The notes: generated from the sequence alone by a model not told the origin. DNA of 64,000 bases from Fasciola hepatica (GCA_948099385.1 CANUEZ040000168.1:11504001-11568000); one strand, 5' to 3'. Positions 20,089 through 32,345 are shown, counted from the first letter of the stretch. Numbers and translations are program-made.

Positions 20089-20792
20089 TGTAGCGCACTA
20101 CTCTGTGTGTACGGTACACTGAATTCATGTCAACAATATCTAAGACCACACTAGCAAACTGCACAAAATTTCTGTTGATACTGCACAAAATTTATGTCTT
20201 TCAGAAAAAGAAAATCACGCAGTGTTGGGAGCTACGGAAACGCACCGACAACACAACTATCTGGACACACGATTGGATCTAGCCACACCAAGTCCTGTCC
20301 AAACTGAACTGAACTGAACTAAGACGGGCGGAGGAGCGCGCTGTGATGAAAAGGCCAAAAGGGTATGTACATTAGGAATTAAAATGAAGCAAAAGTTGTG
20401 ACGCAAACTCACAGTGGTTCAGTGTTCTTGTGATCAGGAAATGAGCACCAAAGAGCCAATATCCGTCAATATCTTCAGTTCAGTTCGGTTTGACAGCCAC
20501 CCGTTGGACAGAACAGGATGGTATTGAGCGAAGTGCCAAGCGACGCCGTGGAAGCTTCTAAAATGTTCTGTTTCTCAAAGTTGGTTCTGACTGATATGAT
20601 TCCAAGACACACCAAATCAGAAGATGAGACCGTGCAAGAATGGAAGATTTATAGACAGCCTTTCTGAATTGCGCGCTGATGACGAACAAAAGGTGTGTGC
20701 GTTTTACAATAAAACGTCGGTACAACAAAGGAGCGTCGCACGAAGGGACGTTGAGATTCATGGAAAAAATCGGAAATGTACAGGTACCTACA
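20089..20792 (-). repeat. 3' LTR of G2 (left)
   Basis: It begins TGTAGCG and ends CCTACA, so the termini TGTAG/CTACA are inverted repeats. Length is 704 bp, equal to the right LTR. It contains a 145-bp LINE 3' end at 20176-20320. Confidence 0.9.
20176..20320 (+). repeat. C-family LINE 3' end embedded in the G2 LTR
   Basis: From TGATACTGCACAAAATTT through AAAATCACGCAGTG to (AACTG)n it matches the 3' UTR of C3 (56470-56615) and C2. The same piece is in the right LTR at 50455-50599, so it was in the LTR before this copy was reverse transcribed. Confidence 0.8.
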
Positions 20793-20805
20793 CATCTCCC
20801 CCTCC
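20793..20805 (-). promoter_or_regulatory. Polypurine tract of G2
   Basis: On the minus strand GGAGGGGGAGATG directly precedes the TGTAGG start of the 3' LTR. This is the expected place and composition for plus-strand priming. Confidence 0.75.
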
Positions 20806-20876
20806 GAATCGTTTGTTGTACAAAATGAATGCTCGATAGAAAAATGAAAAGAGGAAACGGTTAGCGAAAGAAAACG

Positions 20877-21061
20877 TCAGATTACAAAGTCTTCAAATTT
20901 AACAGGACGTCGAACGTTTCTTCCGGAACGGCGTGTTACCAGGGAAGGTTGTTTCTGTGGTAGCGCTGACGGGTGTGGTGCAGTGTCCGGTGTGATGATA
21001 GAGGGTGGATCATCAACGAAATTCGAGCTGAGCCAATCACGCAGCGCTACACCGGACCTCT
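20877..21061 (-). pseudogene. pol: C-terminal end of the G2 pol
   Basis: A minus-strand frame ends at TGA 20879-20877. It gives LSSNFVDDPPSIITPDTAP and then VTRRSGRNVRRPVKFEDF. The RSGRxVRxPxxF ending is the usual tail of Gypsy polyproteins just before the 3' UTR. Its upstream part, the integrase, is found at 46488 and beyond, 25 kb away across the nested block. Separation, not sequence decay, breaks the gene at this point. Confidence 0.75.
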
Positions 21062-21269
21062 ATTTTCAGTTCAGTTCAGTTCAGTTTGCAAAGGACTTGG
21101 TGTGGCTAGAGCTAAACGTGTGTCCAGATAGTTGTGTTGTCGGCGCGTTTCCGTAGCTCCCAACACTGCGTGATTTTCTTTTCCTCAAAGGCAGAAATTT
21201 TGTGCAGTATCAGCCCTGGCAGAGTAAGGTGGAAACAATATGTAAATTGCATCTGACCCTAAAAGCTGC

Positions 21270-24031
21270 TTAACATAACTCGAGGTATACTGCCACCCAA
21301 CATAGGTCTACTGCTTTCTTAAAAGCCTTCACGGTTGTGGTATTTATGACCTCCTCCGGGAGCTTATTCCAATAGGGTACCACTCTATTTGAGAAGTACT
21401 TCGCCCTAATTTGGAGCCTCCAATGCCTCCTTTGTAATCTGAGGCTATGCTTTCTTATACCTCTCTCGGGGATCAGAAAGAAAAGGTCTTCTCGTCTTGT
21501 TCCTGACAGTCCCTTCATTACCCTGAACGTTTCTATCAAATCCCCGCGAATGCGCCGTCTTTCCATCGAGAATAGGTCTAGGGCACGGAGACGCTCTGTT
21601 TAGTTAAACCCCCTTTGCCCAGCCACCATTCTGATGGCTAGCCCTTGCACTTTCTCCAGACAGTCGATATCTTTCTGGTAGTATGGTGCTCAGGCTTGCA
21701 TGCAGTACTCCATATGCGGCCTAACTATGGCATGATATATCGGAACGAATATCTCCGGATCTCTACACGACATAATGGATCTAACTCGAAAGAGTTCCCT
21801 CCTGGCCGTATTGGCTGCTGGGGTGCACTGCTCCGACGGCTTGAAGCTGTTGTCCATTATAAAGCCCAAGTCTTTGACCTGCGAGACCACTTGCAACGAA
21901 CCCACACTATTCTCACTAGCCCCTGTATTTGTGGTCAAGCATTGACACTTGGTGAGGTTTAGTGGAGGGTCCCATTTGCGTGACCAGTTTTGCACTGCTA
22001 ACACGTCAAGTTCTATATCTACTCCAGCTATCTTGACGTCATCGGCAAACATAAAGGTGGGGTTTGTAAGCCCACGTGCTAGGTCGTTGATGAAGATGAG
22101 GAAGAGCAGAGGGCCGAGCACCGAGCCCTGTGGCACCCCACTTGTTACACCTTCCGGTTTTGAAACATTACTCCCCACCTTCACACTAAAGGTTCGCCCT
22201 ACTAAGAAACTACTTATCCATTGTCTCGCCTTTCCAACAATTCCCATAGACGGAAGTTTGACGTCCAGAAATCTGTGGTTCACGGAATCAAATGCCTTGC
22301 TGAAGTCCAAGTAACAGACCGCAATCGATTGCCCTTCGTCCAGACGCTTGGTTACCTCATCGAGGAACAGCAGGAGATTCGTCAGACAGGATCCTCCCGC
22401 CATAAACTCATGCTGAGCATTTGATATGAGGTTGTGTTAAACCAAATGCCTAGAGATCTGTTTCCTGACTATTCGCTCCAGGCACTTACACAGTACTGAA
22501 TTCAAGCTAACCGGCCGATAATTTTCGGCCTTTTGCCGGGGTCCACTCTTGTAAATGCCTACCACTGTTGCTCTCCTCCAGTCGCCCGGCACAATTTCCT
22601 CTCTAATTGACGTTTCATACAGCTTGGTCACCGGAGCCTTCAGGACCTCGGCCAGAGGCTGAACGATTGCTGGATGAATCCCGTCTGGACCTGCCGCTTT
22701 GTTTCTATTCAACGTTTGCAACTCCACGTACACTTATTCTCCTACAGTAAGTTCGGGTATTTGAGGCGCCTGTTGGCTCTCCATTCTTTCCTACAAACTA
22801 TTTTCTGGTCGATATATGCTCTTGAAAAATTCCAAGAGCATGTCAGTATCAGCTTCGTCGTTTAGAGCTACTCGTCCATCTGCTCCTTCCAAAATTGCTA
22901 CGCTCTCTCTCATACGTTTGGGAGATTGCACGTAGGCGTAGAATCGCTTTAGGTTTGTGCGGACCAACGCGGCTAACTGACGCTCAAAGGCTTATTTCTC
23001 CACTCACTGGATCTCTTGAGCCCTGTTCCTAGCCATCTTATAGCTATTCCATGCCCCCTGAGTTCTGTACAGCTTGTACGCCGCCCATCGTTGCCTACGA
23101 ATAATTATAGCCTTGCGTACCTTTGACTTCCAACATGGGGGTAGACTTCTACTGCTTGCCTACATCAGGGGTGCGAACTCATCCGCAAGTTTCAGTAGCC
23201 CCATCTTGATGGTCTCCCAACTTTCCTCTACGGAGGCATTTGTGTGTCTCGGTGTCCACTGAATTTCCTCCGCCGCCCTCTTCAGTTCACCTATGTTGAT
23301 TCTCCCATAGCGCCGACGTCACACGATTTTCTTCGGCGCCTTGCTTAGTCTTAGTGTGACTCTTAGGATTACATGATGACTTTTTCCAAGTAGCTCTTCC
23401 CACTTAATTTCCTTGACGTCCTGATGATGCCGCGTTATGATTAAGTCAAGGAGAGACGGGTGCTGTCCACCTCTGTGTCTAGTGGCCAGTGTCACATGCT
23501 GCGTAAGTGCATGTAACTGGACCCACTGCAGAAACGTGTCGCCCTTTGATCCCTTTGGTGCGATCCCGCTTTCTCAGTTAATTTCGGGTAGGTTGAGATC
23601 CCCTTATAAGATGAACTCCTTTGTCTGTGCCAGCACCGCATCCAGCATTTGCTAGAGCTCAACGTCTTCCTCATCTGTGGCTAGCGGTGCCCTGTAGATA
23701 CAGAGAAAGCATACCGTTCGCGCCTCGATCCTGATAAAGCAGGATCTGGCCTGTACATTACTGGGGACCAAGTTGATCGGAGCCTCTCAATGGCTTATGT
23801 CGGTCCGTATTAGAAGTGCCACTCCGCCCCCTGCCTTCCATCTGTTCTTTTCTGTCTGTAGGCAGCGTATCCCTGGAAGCTCATGTCAGTATATGGCTTT
23901 ATCCAAATTTCCGTCAACGCAACGACATCAGACTCTGCGATCCTAGCCGTCAACTCCCCTCTTTTTCCCGAGAGACTGCAGGTGTTGGTGTACCATACTG
24001 ACGGTTCCCTGGTCCTCGTTACTGACTTCAT
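21270..24031 (-). pseudogene. LINE C2 ORF2 (endonuclease and RT), multiple stops
   Basis: The endonuclease N-terminus (TNTCSLSGKR, LTEIW) is at 24031-23810. The rest of the endonuclease is unreadable through stops and shifts. RT follows: AAGPDGIHP and YRPVSLNSVL (22733-22437), YLDFSKAFDSVNHR, SGVPQGSVLGPLLF and FADDVKIAG (22403-21690), then RGDLIETFRVMKG and YWNKLPEEV (21566-21270). RT catalytic residues are intact. The stops are the same as in C1. Confidence 0.85.
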
Positions 24032-24045
24032 TGCTAATTCTAGGG

Positions 24046-25491
24046 CTAGGGTATCCTCGGGCGCAATCTCCGAGGTGATGCCCCATTGTTTGCCTCCAAA
24101 GGTGTCGGCGGTGCAGCATCTTGGATATCAAGTGACACTCTGAGTTTCGTGGCTTTTTCTTTTCCACACGTCGACCCGGTGTCAGGCTGAACAAGCACAA
24201 GGGACGTTACCCCCTTTTGAGTCGCCATGCCGATGGCCCGGGATGGTCTTGCGACCACCTCAGCCCAACTGGTTTCCTCGGCCTTTCCCTCTGATACCTC
24301 CGACTTCGCTCGTTGTACCAGAGAGGACTTTTTGGGACTCTCGTTTAGAATCGGGCTGGCTGGCTGCATGTCTTCAACACCAACCGGAATGAATGCCCTG
24401 TGAGTCCCCTTCCCTTTAATCTTTCGAAATTCCTGATCTTTGGCTTTTTGTTTACCGGCCCCTGAAGCCACCTTTGGTACGTGAATTACTCCTTGGGCCT
24501 TAGGTGTTGACTTCCCAAGAGGGGTCATCTCCTGTTTCGCTATATGTAGCTTCGGCCTCTTAAGATCAGGTGTGCCCGTCCTCAGCGAGACTACTGCATT
24601 ACCCGGTTTGACAAGTGCTGGGCTGTCAGGTGTAACCCTTACTATTCCCTGCGTGTTGCTTTCAACTGCTCCCGCCCTGGACAGCAGCATATTCCTCCAG
24701 TAGACATGGTGGAACATAACTACCAGGGGTCGTGGCGGCGCTGGTTGTGCTCCACGCCGTAGTCCTATTAGATGGCACTTGACTACTGGTGTCGTAGGAG
24801 GTGGGCCAGCCATCCTAAGAACCTCAGTCACATGCCTGCGGGTTTCCTCCTTCCCGATTCCACCGTCTTTTACGATGTTCTCCCTAAGGTAATGAAGTAG
24901 CAGTCTTCTATTCCTGTCTGCCATGACCTCAGTGTCACGCTTCATGCGTTGCACTTCAGCATCTAGGCGTTTGACCTGCTCCTTGAGGGATTCTACTTCC
25001 GTCAGGAGGCTTTTTTCCACATTGGTGAATCCTGCTACCTCTTTGCTTTCTTTTCCCCTTGGCTTGGGCTGACTTTTTTTTTTTTTTTTTTGCTCTGGCA
25101 CTCGGTTTTCCTTTCCCTCTAGGATATGGATCGAACCGGCTCTCTCTAGTCTTGGTTCCAGCTTCATGTTCGTGTCCCCTTTCCCTAGTTCGCCTCGAAT
25201 TATGCGCGAGCACTTGCTTGCAAACGCAAAGCAGTGGGTGCATATCCACTTGAGTGATGGGTACTTGACGAGCAGCTCGAAGTCTTTCTCTTCCGGCTTG
25301 GAGCACGTTTGATGATACCAAATGCAGCACTGGTCGCATTGAATTCCCTCATCTTGCACCAGGTCCGTGCATTCCTTGTTCCCACAGCCTACTGCCTGAC
25401 CGATGAGATCAACTTCTGTCCCATTCATTTCGGCAGTGCTGGTCGAGTTTGTTTGAAAATACCGGCTCGAACACCAGTGGGACAATAACAT
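24046..25491 (-). CDS. LINE C2 ORF1 protein with PHD finger
   Basis: The frame is intact for 481 codons; the likelier start is Met22 (25428), just before the domain. Residues C36, C41, C52, C55, H60, C63, C84 and C87 form a C4HC3 PHD finger. PHD fingers in ORF1 are known from CR1-like LINEs (Kapitonov and Jurka 2003). Next come a Lys-rich stretch, a coiled coil (about 150-190: LTEVESLKEQVKRLDAEVQ), an RRM-like segment (about 190-290) and a Ser/Pro-rich tail. The gene overlaps the start region of ORF2. A run of 18 A in coding sense (25074-25091) encodes five Lys; a single-base slip would destroy the frame. It probably binds element RNA. Confidence 0.8.
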   Translation of the reverse strand: MLLSHWCSSRYFQTNSTSTAEMNGTEVDLIGQAVGCGNKECTDLVQDEGIQCDQCCIWYHQTCSKPEEKDFELLVKYPSLKWICTHCFAFASKCSRIIRGELGKGDTNMKLEPRLERAGSIHILEGKENRVPEQKKKKKSQPKPRGKESKEVAGFTNVEKSLLTEVESLKEQVKRLDAEVQRMKRDTEVMADRNRRLLLHYLRENIVKDGGIGKEETRRHVTEVLRMAGPPPTTPVVKCHLIGLRRGAQPAPPRPLVVMFHHVYWRNMLLSRAGAVESNTQGIVRVTPDSPALVKPGNAVVSLRTGTPDLKRPKLHIAKQEMTPLGKSTPKAQGVIHVPKVASGAGKQKAKDQEFRKIKGKGTHRAFIPVGVEDMQPASPILNESPKKSSLVQRAKSEVSEGKAEETSWAEVVARPSRAIGMATQKGVTSLVLVQPDTGSTCGKEKATKLRVSLDIQDAAPPTPLEANNGASPRRLRPRIP

Positions 25492-25617
25492 AACCTTTTA
25501 AACAGACACAAACGGTACACTAAGGCAAGTGTAGCAAACCCGCACACTACAAAAGTTCCACAAAAACGAAACACTAGAAAAAGCGCCACAAAAAGATTTT
25601 ATCCGGTATCAGTTGCA

Positions 25618-25989
25618 TTGACACCAACAAAAAACACCAAAAAGGACGCCAAAAGTTATACCCAGTTTTTGAAGAGAATAAACTCTCCTGAAGAGAGGGA
25701 ATTCTTCAAAAAGTACGCGTACCGAAATACTAACGACGGTACCTTAGTTTGGGCGAAACAACGTGTGTTATTCCACCAAACTATGCAAAAATGCTTATCG
25801 CTGAGAGCGATTCGAAAATTCAAACCCTGGGTTATGCTCGGTTTTTATGTTTATCAAGCTTATAACCGTCTGTCATTTAGCTTGAAAGGCTTAAGAAAAA
25901 TACCCAAAATTTTCTACGTAGCTTCACGTTCTCGAAAAGTTCTACTTACTGACCCAAAATCTTTCCGCCTTCTTCACATTATCTCCTGA
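25618..25989 (+). other. Unrecognised 123-codon frame
   Basis: A basic, aromatic-rich frame lies between the 5' end of C2 and the ORF1 start of B2. It has no recognised motif and no counterpart upstream of ORF1 in B1 or B3. It may be chance within a leader; it is recorded so the interval is not left blank. Confidence 0.25.
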
Positions 25990-25996
25990 GCTACTT

Positions 25997-27836
25997 ATGG
26001 AAGCTCCAAAGGTCCTCCGTAAACGTGCCAAGGTCCCGAGTGCAAATCAGGCAATTCGTATCGTCAGGCTCAGAAAAACCAGGAACACTCAACCTCAGTC
26101 TGCACGTGCAGACTGAGCACTCAGTCCATGCTCAGTACCTCTGGTCGATGTTTATGACTTATTCGACGAGAAGATTAACGAAGTAGATCAAAGAGTGGCG
26201 GACCTGCATAAACAGATCCAGTCCATCGATGATATTCTACTGAAGATAGTCCCTATATCTAGCATATTGGAACCCACGCCTGTAGCTAATCGCAGAGCCT
26301 AGTCATGGTGGGCCGTTTCTTGGACTCATTTGCGACGGAAGTTCATAGACGTATAGCCAACGCCAAAAACGCGATAGTTTTCAACATCCCTGATTGACTA
26401 CCCCTGCCGTCAACCAAACTTGCCATACTTAGTGCTTTCAACATTGCACACCGCAGGTGCTATTGCACTCGGCTGCGCAAAAACTCGCAACGCAACGACT
26501 GTCCTTTGAAGTTCCAATTTGCTGACGAAGTAACAGCTAGAGAATTCATGACTGGTTGGCAAACCATTGCTAACACCATCCCATTCAAAAGAATCAGAAT
26601 ACTACCTGATAGAATGCCCCTCGTAAGAGAGGTTTTTCGATCACTAAAAAGTACCTTAGCTTCACCAACGCAAGCTGTGACTGAAATAATAGTCGCCGCG
26701 TCCCCTCGCTGTCTGTCGGGCCACACCGTAACACAGAAGCCTCCAGTTGCCTGCACTAATATAGTTTACCTCGACCTGACCACCACCTCATCTCCAGCAC
26801 AGCCCCCTAGTAAACGGCCCTGAGTTCTACCATCAACTTCCGCTCCTACAGACGGCAGCGATATCCATGATAAACCCACCAATAGCCCAGGGCCACCAAA
26901 GTCCCGTGCATCCGGGCCTGCCGCTGCTAATGTCAACCTACTGCCCACCGTCTCACCACCGAAAAAGACTCCAAGGAAGTCTGTTGCAAACGGTCCGTCC
27001 TGCCCTAACTCATGTCCCATCGTTTTGCGGACACAAATCGTTCATAAAAGTCATGATCTACTATATAGCCAATCGTACCATCGGCAGACAGAATTCTGTG
27101 TCCCTCCACAGCTTTTAGCTACTCAGGCTACTCCCGTAATCCCCCCCGTAAGTATCCTCAGAAACCCATTTAGAACCCCCACCAAGCACTCCAAGTACAC
27201 CCCCAAATAATCCACACTTGTTGGCAAGCAGGACGCAACCCTGCATCATACTAAAGCAGCCAACTTCACCTCGCTGTATTAGCGCGGTACCTCGGCTCAT
27301 CGACAAGGTCCCTCCGACTCCACTTTACAATACAGGCGAGAACGGCCACCGAGTAGGGCATCATCATGCATCAGGATCAAACACCATATTCTCCAAGTAT
27401 CCCGAAACAGTTTCCCAGTCATCTGGCTGAGCGCCAGCACCTCCCGTCGAACCTCTGTAACCAATTTCTCTCTCATCCAGTGATACAAATAAGTAACCCA
27501 CAGTTGAATTATAACCAACGGCCTCGATTGCCTAGCTCCGCGCCCTTTCCTGAACACAGGATGGGCCAGCCCAACCAACTACAGTTATTTCGTCGGTCCT
27601 GGTCGAGCGACAACTACCCGCCCCCTGCGCATCCCGTTGAACCCAGTCACCACTACTTCCTGCCGCCTCACTTGCCGTTACCCATTAACTCAGCATCCAA
27701 CCCCCACCTGGCTACTTCAACCACCCCGGAAATCCCACCTCCGCAAACGACCAATTTTTCTCGACAGCACCCCCTCCCCAACCCAGCCTCATCCCTTCTT
27801 CACACTGCCGGCTCCCCAATTTTAACCCCTGTTTAG
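25997..27836 (+). pseudogene. LINE B2 ORF1 (coiled coil + RRM-like), decayed
   Basis: From ATG 25997 pieces in different frames match B1 and B3: CSVPLVDVYDLFDEKINEV (coiled coil), NAIVFNIPD followed by a TGA, CPLKFQFADEVTAREFMTG and RILPDRMPLVREV (RRM-like; 26506-26823), then a Pro-rich tail (27366-27836). At least two stops (26101-26300 region and about 26396) and several shifts interrupt it. Confidence 0.7.
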
Positions 27837-27871
27837 ACTCCTTCGCTTCTATACATGACAATCCTGACGTA

Positions 27872-30728
27872 ATGAGCCCATTTAATGATGTTTACCACGT
27901 CGGTGGTGTTGGCCAACAACACCCGCCCATGGATGTTCCTACTCCACACCATGACGATACAGTTGCACTCACCTTGCTCCTCATTAAAGCTCGCTCATCA
28001 CTGAATAAAACCCATACTCTCCATAATATAGTACTTTCTTCTGACCTCGACATCATTGTCATAAAGGAAACCTGCCTAAATGATGCTGTTCCATTGGACC
28101 AAATTTCTATTGCTGGTTATAAAACCTTCATGAAAAATCGTCGTCGTCATGGAGGAGGCTGTCTAATCCACGTTAAAAACAACTTGCCTACCATTAATCT
28201 CTCCGATCCAATACTGGACTCAAGTCAGGACTCAATACGGGTAACTGTTCTTCTGGCCAACTCTCCACTCCATATCGGCTGCGGTTTTCGACCACCCAAT
28301 TCAAACATCACGGACCTCGCCCACATAGTCAAAGCCATTGACCACTTTGCACTATTACACTCCTCGTCAAACCTCATTGCTGGCGATTTCAGTGCACCTA
28401 GTATCTGCTGGGACACCATGTCATCACCCCAGTGCTTCACGAGCTTCATTTCGACCATACGAGCAGGGCGCTGGGCCCAGCACGTAATGACACCAACCAG
28501 AGGTAACCGCATACTAGACCTGATATTTACCATTGCCCTGTCGGATGTGATGACTACCGCCCTCAACCTTTTCCCAGACAGTGACCATAGAATGGTATCT
28601 TGCAGATTCACAGCCGGACCCATAGACCCCATATGTAGCTCATCTCAACAGCCCTTGCACACGATCAACAGGATGAACCTCAAGCCTATGCTTCGATCCC
28701 TCAACTGGGATGATTACTTCCTACAGCACGGCAATCAGCTCGCCAGTGACGTACTCTACCATAAGCTACATAGCTGCTTGTCAGCAATCACCACCATCGG
28801 GGCCAACCGCTTTCAAGCCTGCAGCTCCTACCAAACAAGGCCGCAAAATAAACATGCAAAACTGCAGAAGTTCTACAGTAAAACCAAAGACTTCTCCACA
28901 TTATTGCAACTCCACTCTTTCTCTCTGTCACCATCAGTCTTCGGACTAATGAACTGCTGAGAAAGCAGGAGCTTTTGGCCTTGAATTCCTTCGACAGATC
29001 GTACCGATTGTCCCGACTGCTAAAGAGCAGAAATCAGAGAGAGCCTTCGGGGATACCCTACCTAATTTTGGGAAACAACACGCAATTATATCTGCAGCCG
29101 AAATTGCTGTGGCGCTCATTACCTCCTTTTTAGAATCCATGACCATTGACGCCACTTTAAATCCGTCACCCGTACCCCTCATAGCCGAGCAAGTTCTCTC
29201 TGACACTGACTTCAGTTTGAACGATGTGGCCCACTTACAACTGCGTGTTAGACCCTCCTCCCGCCCTGGCCATGACGGCATCCCCCCCCCCGAGAACTCT
29301 TCCATCTTGGTGGAACTGACGTTGCTGCTATCTTTATGAATCTCTATAACTTATCCCTTAAAAATGGCATTTTTCCATCCCAGTGGAAAACTTCAACCAT
29401 TATTCCTATCCAACAAGAAGGTCTAGTGCATGAACCTTCAAATTATCATCCTATTAACCATACTCCTTTAGCTGCCAGAATAATGGAGCGTTTGATTAAA
29501 CAGCGGATGCCCGATTATCTCATGTCCCACAACTTTATTCACAGCGGTCAACATGGCTTCCTAAAGTCACGTTCTTGTATCGCATGCCAGTTTGATTTCT
29601 TCAACCTACTGCCCACGGCAGCTGACGACGAAAAATCTATGATTATCACCTACCTCGATATGACCAAGGCATTTGACCGAGTTCCTCACTCTCGGTTGTT
29701 AACAAAACTTCGGGCCTACGGTATCCATGACCCGCTTTTATCATGGGTCACTTCCTACCTGTCGGATCGAACCCAGGTTGTATATGCTAACGGTCATCTA
29801 TCGCAACCGGCGCCTGTCACTAGTGGAGTCATACAAGGAAGTGCACTTGGTCCGCGACATTTTTTACTCTATATTGACGACATATTTTCGATTGTACAAC
29901 GCGGCACCTTTTCTGTTCGACGACGACATCAAAATCGTGTATGATTTCCGCCATCAAGATTTGAGCACATCTCTGTCTGAAATAGATAATGATCTTGAGA
30001 AACTTGATCAATGGTGCACTTCATGGCAGATGTGCTTCTCGACATCTAAAAGCTTCTACACAACCTACAGATGTCAAGTCCCCCTCAGAACTCTGTCACT
30101 GAACCAAGTACCCATCGTCCCTAGCTCATCAGAGGAGGATCTTGGGCTTTGATACACTAACAATCTACAATTCTCGGAACATGTCTCATTTCGGACGGCC
30201 AGGGCCAGACAGATAATAGGCCTAGTTCTCAGATCATTTAAAATGAAACATAGTATTTTCCTTACATACCAATCCCATGCTAGACTTCACCTTGAATATC
30301 GCCCTATAATCTTCTCTGGAATGTCTAAATCCGATAGAATACGCCTGGAGAAAGTCCAGCGCATTTCCACCAAGAAGCTGGTAGGATATTCTTCTCCACT
30401 GAGCTAGAGAGCGATTCACTCTACCAAAACGTGACCCCGTATGGCTTAGACATCTCAGGCTTAACTTTTATTTTATATATAGACTTATTCATCGCTCTGC
30501 GTTCACTTCTATCAAATCTATACAGGTTTCGCTACCCTCATCTTACCCTCTGCGCCACAGAAACTTCAGTCTGACCATCCCACAGTCCAGGCTGGCAATA
30601 AGATCCAACTTCTTTCTCATTAAATATTCAGAGCTTTGAAATCACAACTTACCTTTAGTCATATGTTATCTTTGACTAACGCCAGCATATCTGAGGATCG
30701 AGCCTATGAAGAAGGCATCAGACTTTAG
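27872..30728 (+). pseudogene. LINE B2 ORF2 (endonuclease and RT), decayed
   Basis: The endonuclease is open at 27872-28960: IVIKETCL (Trp of the ETW box lost), GGGCLIHVKNNL, IAGDFSAP (Asn of GDFN changed to Ser), LDLIFTIAL, DSDHRMV. RT follows in pieces: RPSSRPGHDGIPPP, NYHPINHTPL, YLDMTKAFDRVPH, VTSGVIQGSALGP, then, after a shift, FLFDDDIKIVYDF (first Ala of FADD now Asp). The C-terminal part ends AYEEGIRL at TAG 30728. At least four frame changes are present, so this copy is inactive. Confidence 0.8.
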
Positions 30729-31494
30729 AACCCTAGCTTCAGTTTCTCCTCCCGCTCTCTGCCATCTGTCGAGCTGGCCTTCAAAAACGGGTTCCACCAC
30801 TAGGATCATGGCACCATATCCCAAACCTACCATTTTCTGCCTAACGACAGACGCTAGGCTTACCATTTATTATCACTTTTTACGTATAATCCACATTACA
30901 TGAGGATAGATTTTGTAGTTTACAACTATAACTAGCTAGATGCCTGCCCGTTCTCGCTACTCACCCACGTTCACCTACTATCACCTAACTCCTATGCAAC
31001 CCTGCCTCACCTAATTCACCAGTCGGTCTTCACAACTATGTCTGAACAATTACTGCCTCCCTCGCTATATAGTACTAGGGCAGCCATGTAAAACAACTTT
31101 CCTCTAGCTGAAGGTTTTTATCCATTGGTGCTTTCCCCTAGCACCAAATTGTTCAGTGGTGCTGGATCCTAAGACATTAAGTCCCACCACCCACTATTTC
31201 ACTCCTTGATCCTTCTACTCTTGTCTTATTTATCCTGGCTTCCGCTCCTCTCAGCTCCCTTGCCCGGCAGTAATTCGCTTTCTTTAATCATCTCGGTTGA
31301 AAATATTTCATTCCATACATTAACCTTCCAATAGCTACCTGTTGGCCTCAATTTTCTCCTTTTATATTTCCCGACATGAACGCTTGTCTGTGTCGCCAAG
31401 ATTTATGAGTCCATCACCTAACTTAGACTGCTATCCTCTCTCTATGTGTGCAATAACATCTACCGGCGCAGCCTAACTCATCCACACCAGAACG

Positions 31495-32330
31495 GCCTCT
31501 GGCAGTTTTCGGCACGGTCTGGCGCTGTATGAGACTAAAACATATATGCAGGCGCGTACGTTACAACACTCGTTGTCCCACTCCATGTGTTTGCTTAGCT
31601 CCACTCCGTATTTTCTCAGCCCATGTAAGCGAAACCCCTGTTGTCAACAACACCTTCACCGTAGCTGCGTCCGGATGTGGGGGAAACAGACCACCCACAG
31701 CAGTTGCAAAAAAATGATATATACGCGGAAAATTACAGTCGGGTGGAGGGGCTATGGAAAGTTCCCATATGGGCTCAACCACCCTTCTGTTAGAAAAAAG
31801 TGGAGAACAAAAAAACCCAGTGGGATCGACTTGATCAATATATACCATTAATACCGGGCCATGAAGAAAATGGGCAATCATGGGTGTCTCCCATCGGCTC
31901 AGACCTGACCCTGCGAAAGCGAAAACCCCATGCCGCCCTTGTCCGCTTGACATGCTTTTGGCTCCTACGGACGAGACTGACTCGGGGGTGATAGCGAACT
32001 GCTCTCTCATCATATGCTTACCCACCTCTGATCTAATTTTCAATCACCTCGTACCCTCCCATGCACGCCTGGCATGTTTGGTGACGTCAGCTACAAAACC
32101 ACTGTGGCTCTGGGCAGCAAGTCGCTACATCAGACGACAAACACCTCTCGTCAAAGCACTAATTACTTCCATGTAGATATTTTTGTATATAAAAACATAT
32201 GTGTAAGAACGTAGAGAAAAGCGCCCGTTTTTTCGCTCACATATCTGTTTTTCCTCGTTTTCGTAAGAAAGCGGCGTTTCTCTTGTCCTATTATCCAGCC
32301 TACTCTCCAGTTTACAGCCTTACCTAACAG
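31495..32330 (+). repeat. B-family 3' non-coding segment (copy matching 38950-39830)
   Basis: Blocks TGGCGCTGTATGAGACT, GGTGGAGGGGCTATGGAAAG and TTACCTAACAG(C/T)AACC occur in the same order in both places. It is probably the long 3' UTR of B2, because the partner follows ORF2 of B3. The stretch 31001-31494 shows no feature. Confidence 0.6.
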
Positions 32331-32345
32331 CAACCTGCAGCTTTA

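Larger units (their letters stand above)
21062..25600 (-). mobile_element. LINE C2 (CR1-like with PHD ORF1), full length but decayed
   Basis: On the minus strand: a T-rich 5' leader (about 25600-25492), ORF1 (25491-24046), broken ORF2 (about 24031-21270), a 3' UTR and a (TCAGT)4 tail at 21065-21085. It forms the left border of the block inserted in G2. It is complete where C1 and C3 are truncated. Confidence 0.85.
25997..31000 (+). mobile_element. LINE B2, strongly decayed
   Basis: It has the same order as B1 and B3: ORF1, endonuclease, RT, C/T-rich 3' region. Many stops and shifts mark it as older than B3. The 3' limit is uncertain, because similarity to B3 downstream sequence continues to about 32330. 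Confidence 0.75.

Noticed and set aside
20670..20700. CTGATGACGAAC, resembling a hammerhead ribozyme core (also at about 50950)
   Set aside because: No flanking stems or properly placed GAAA could be found.
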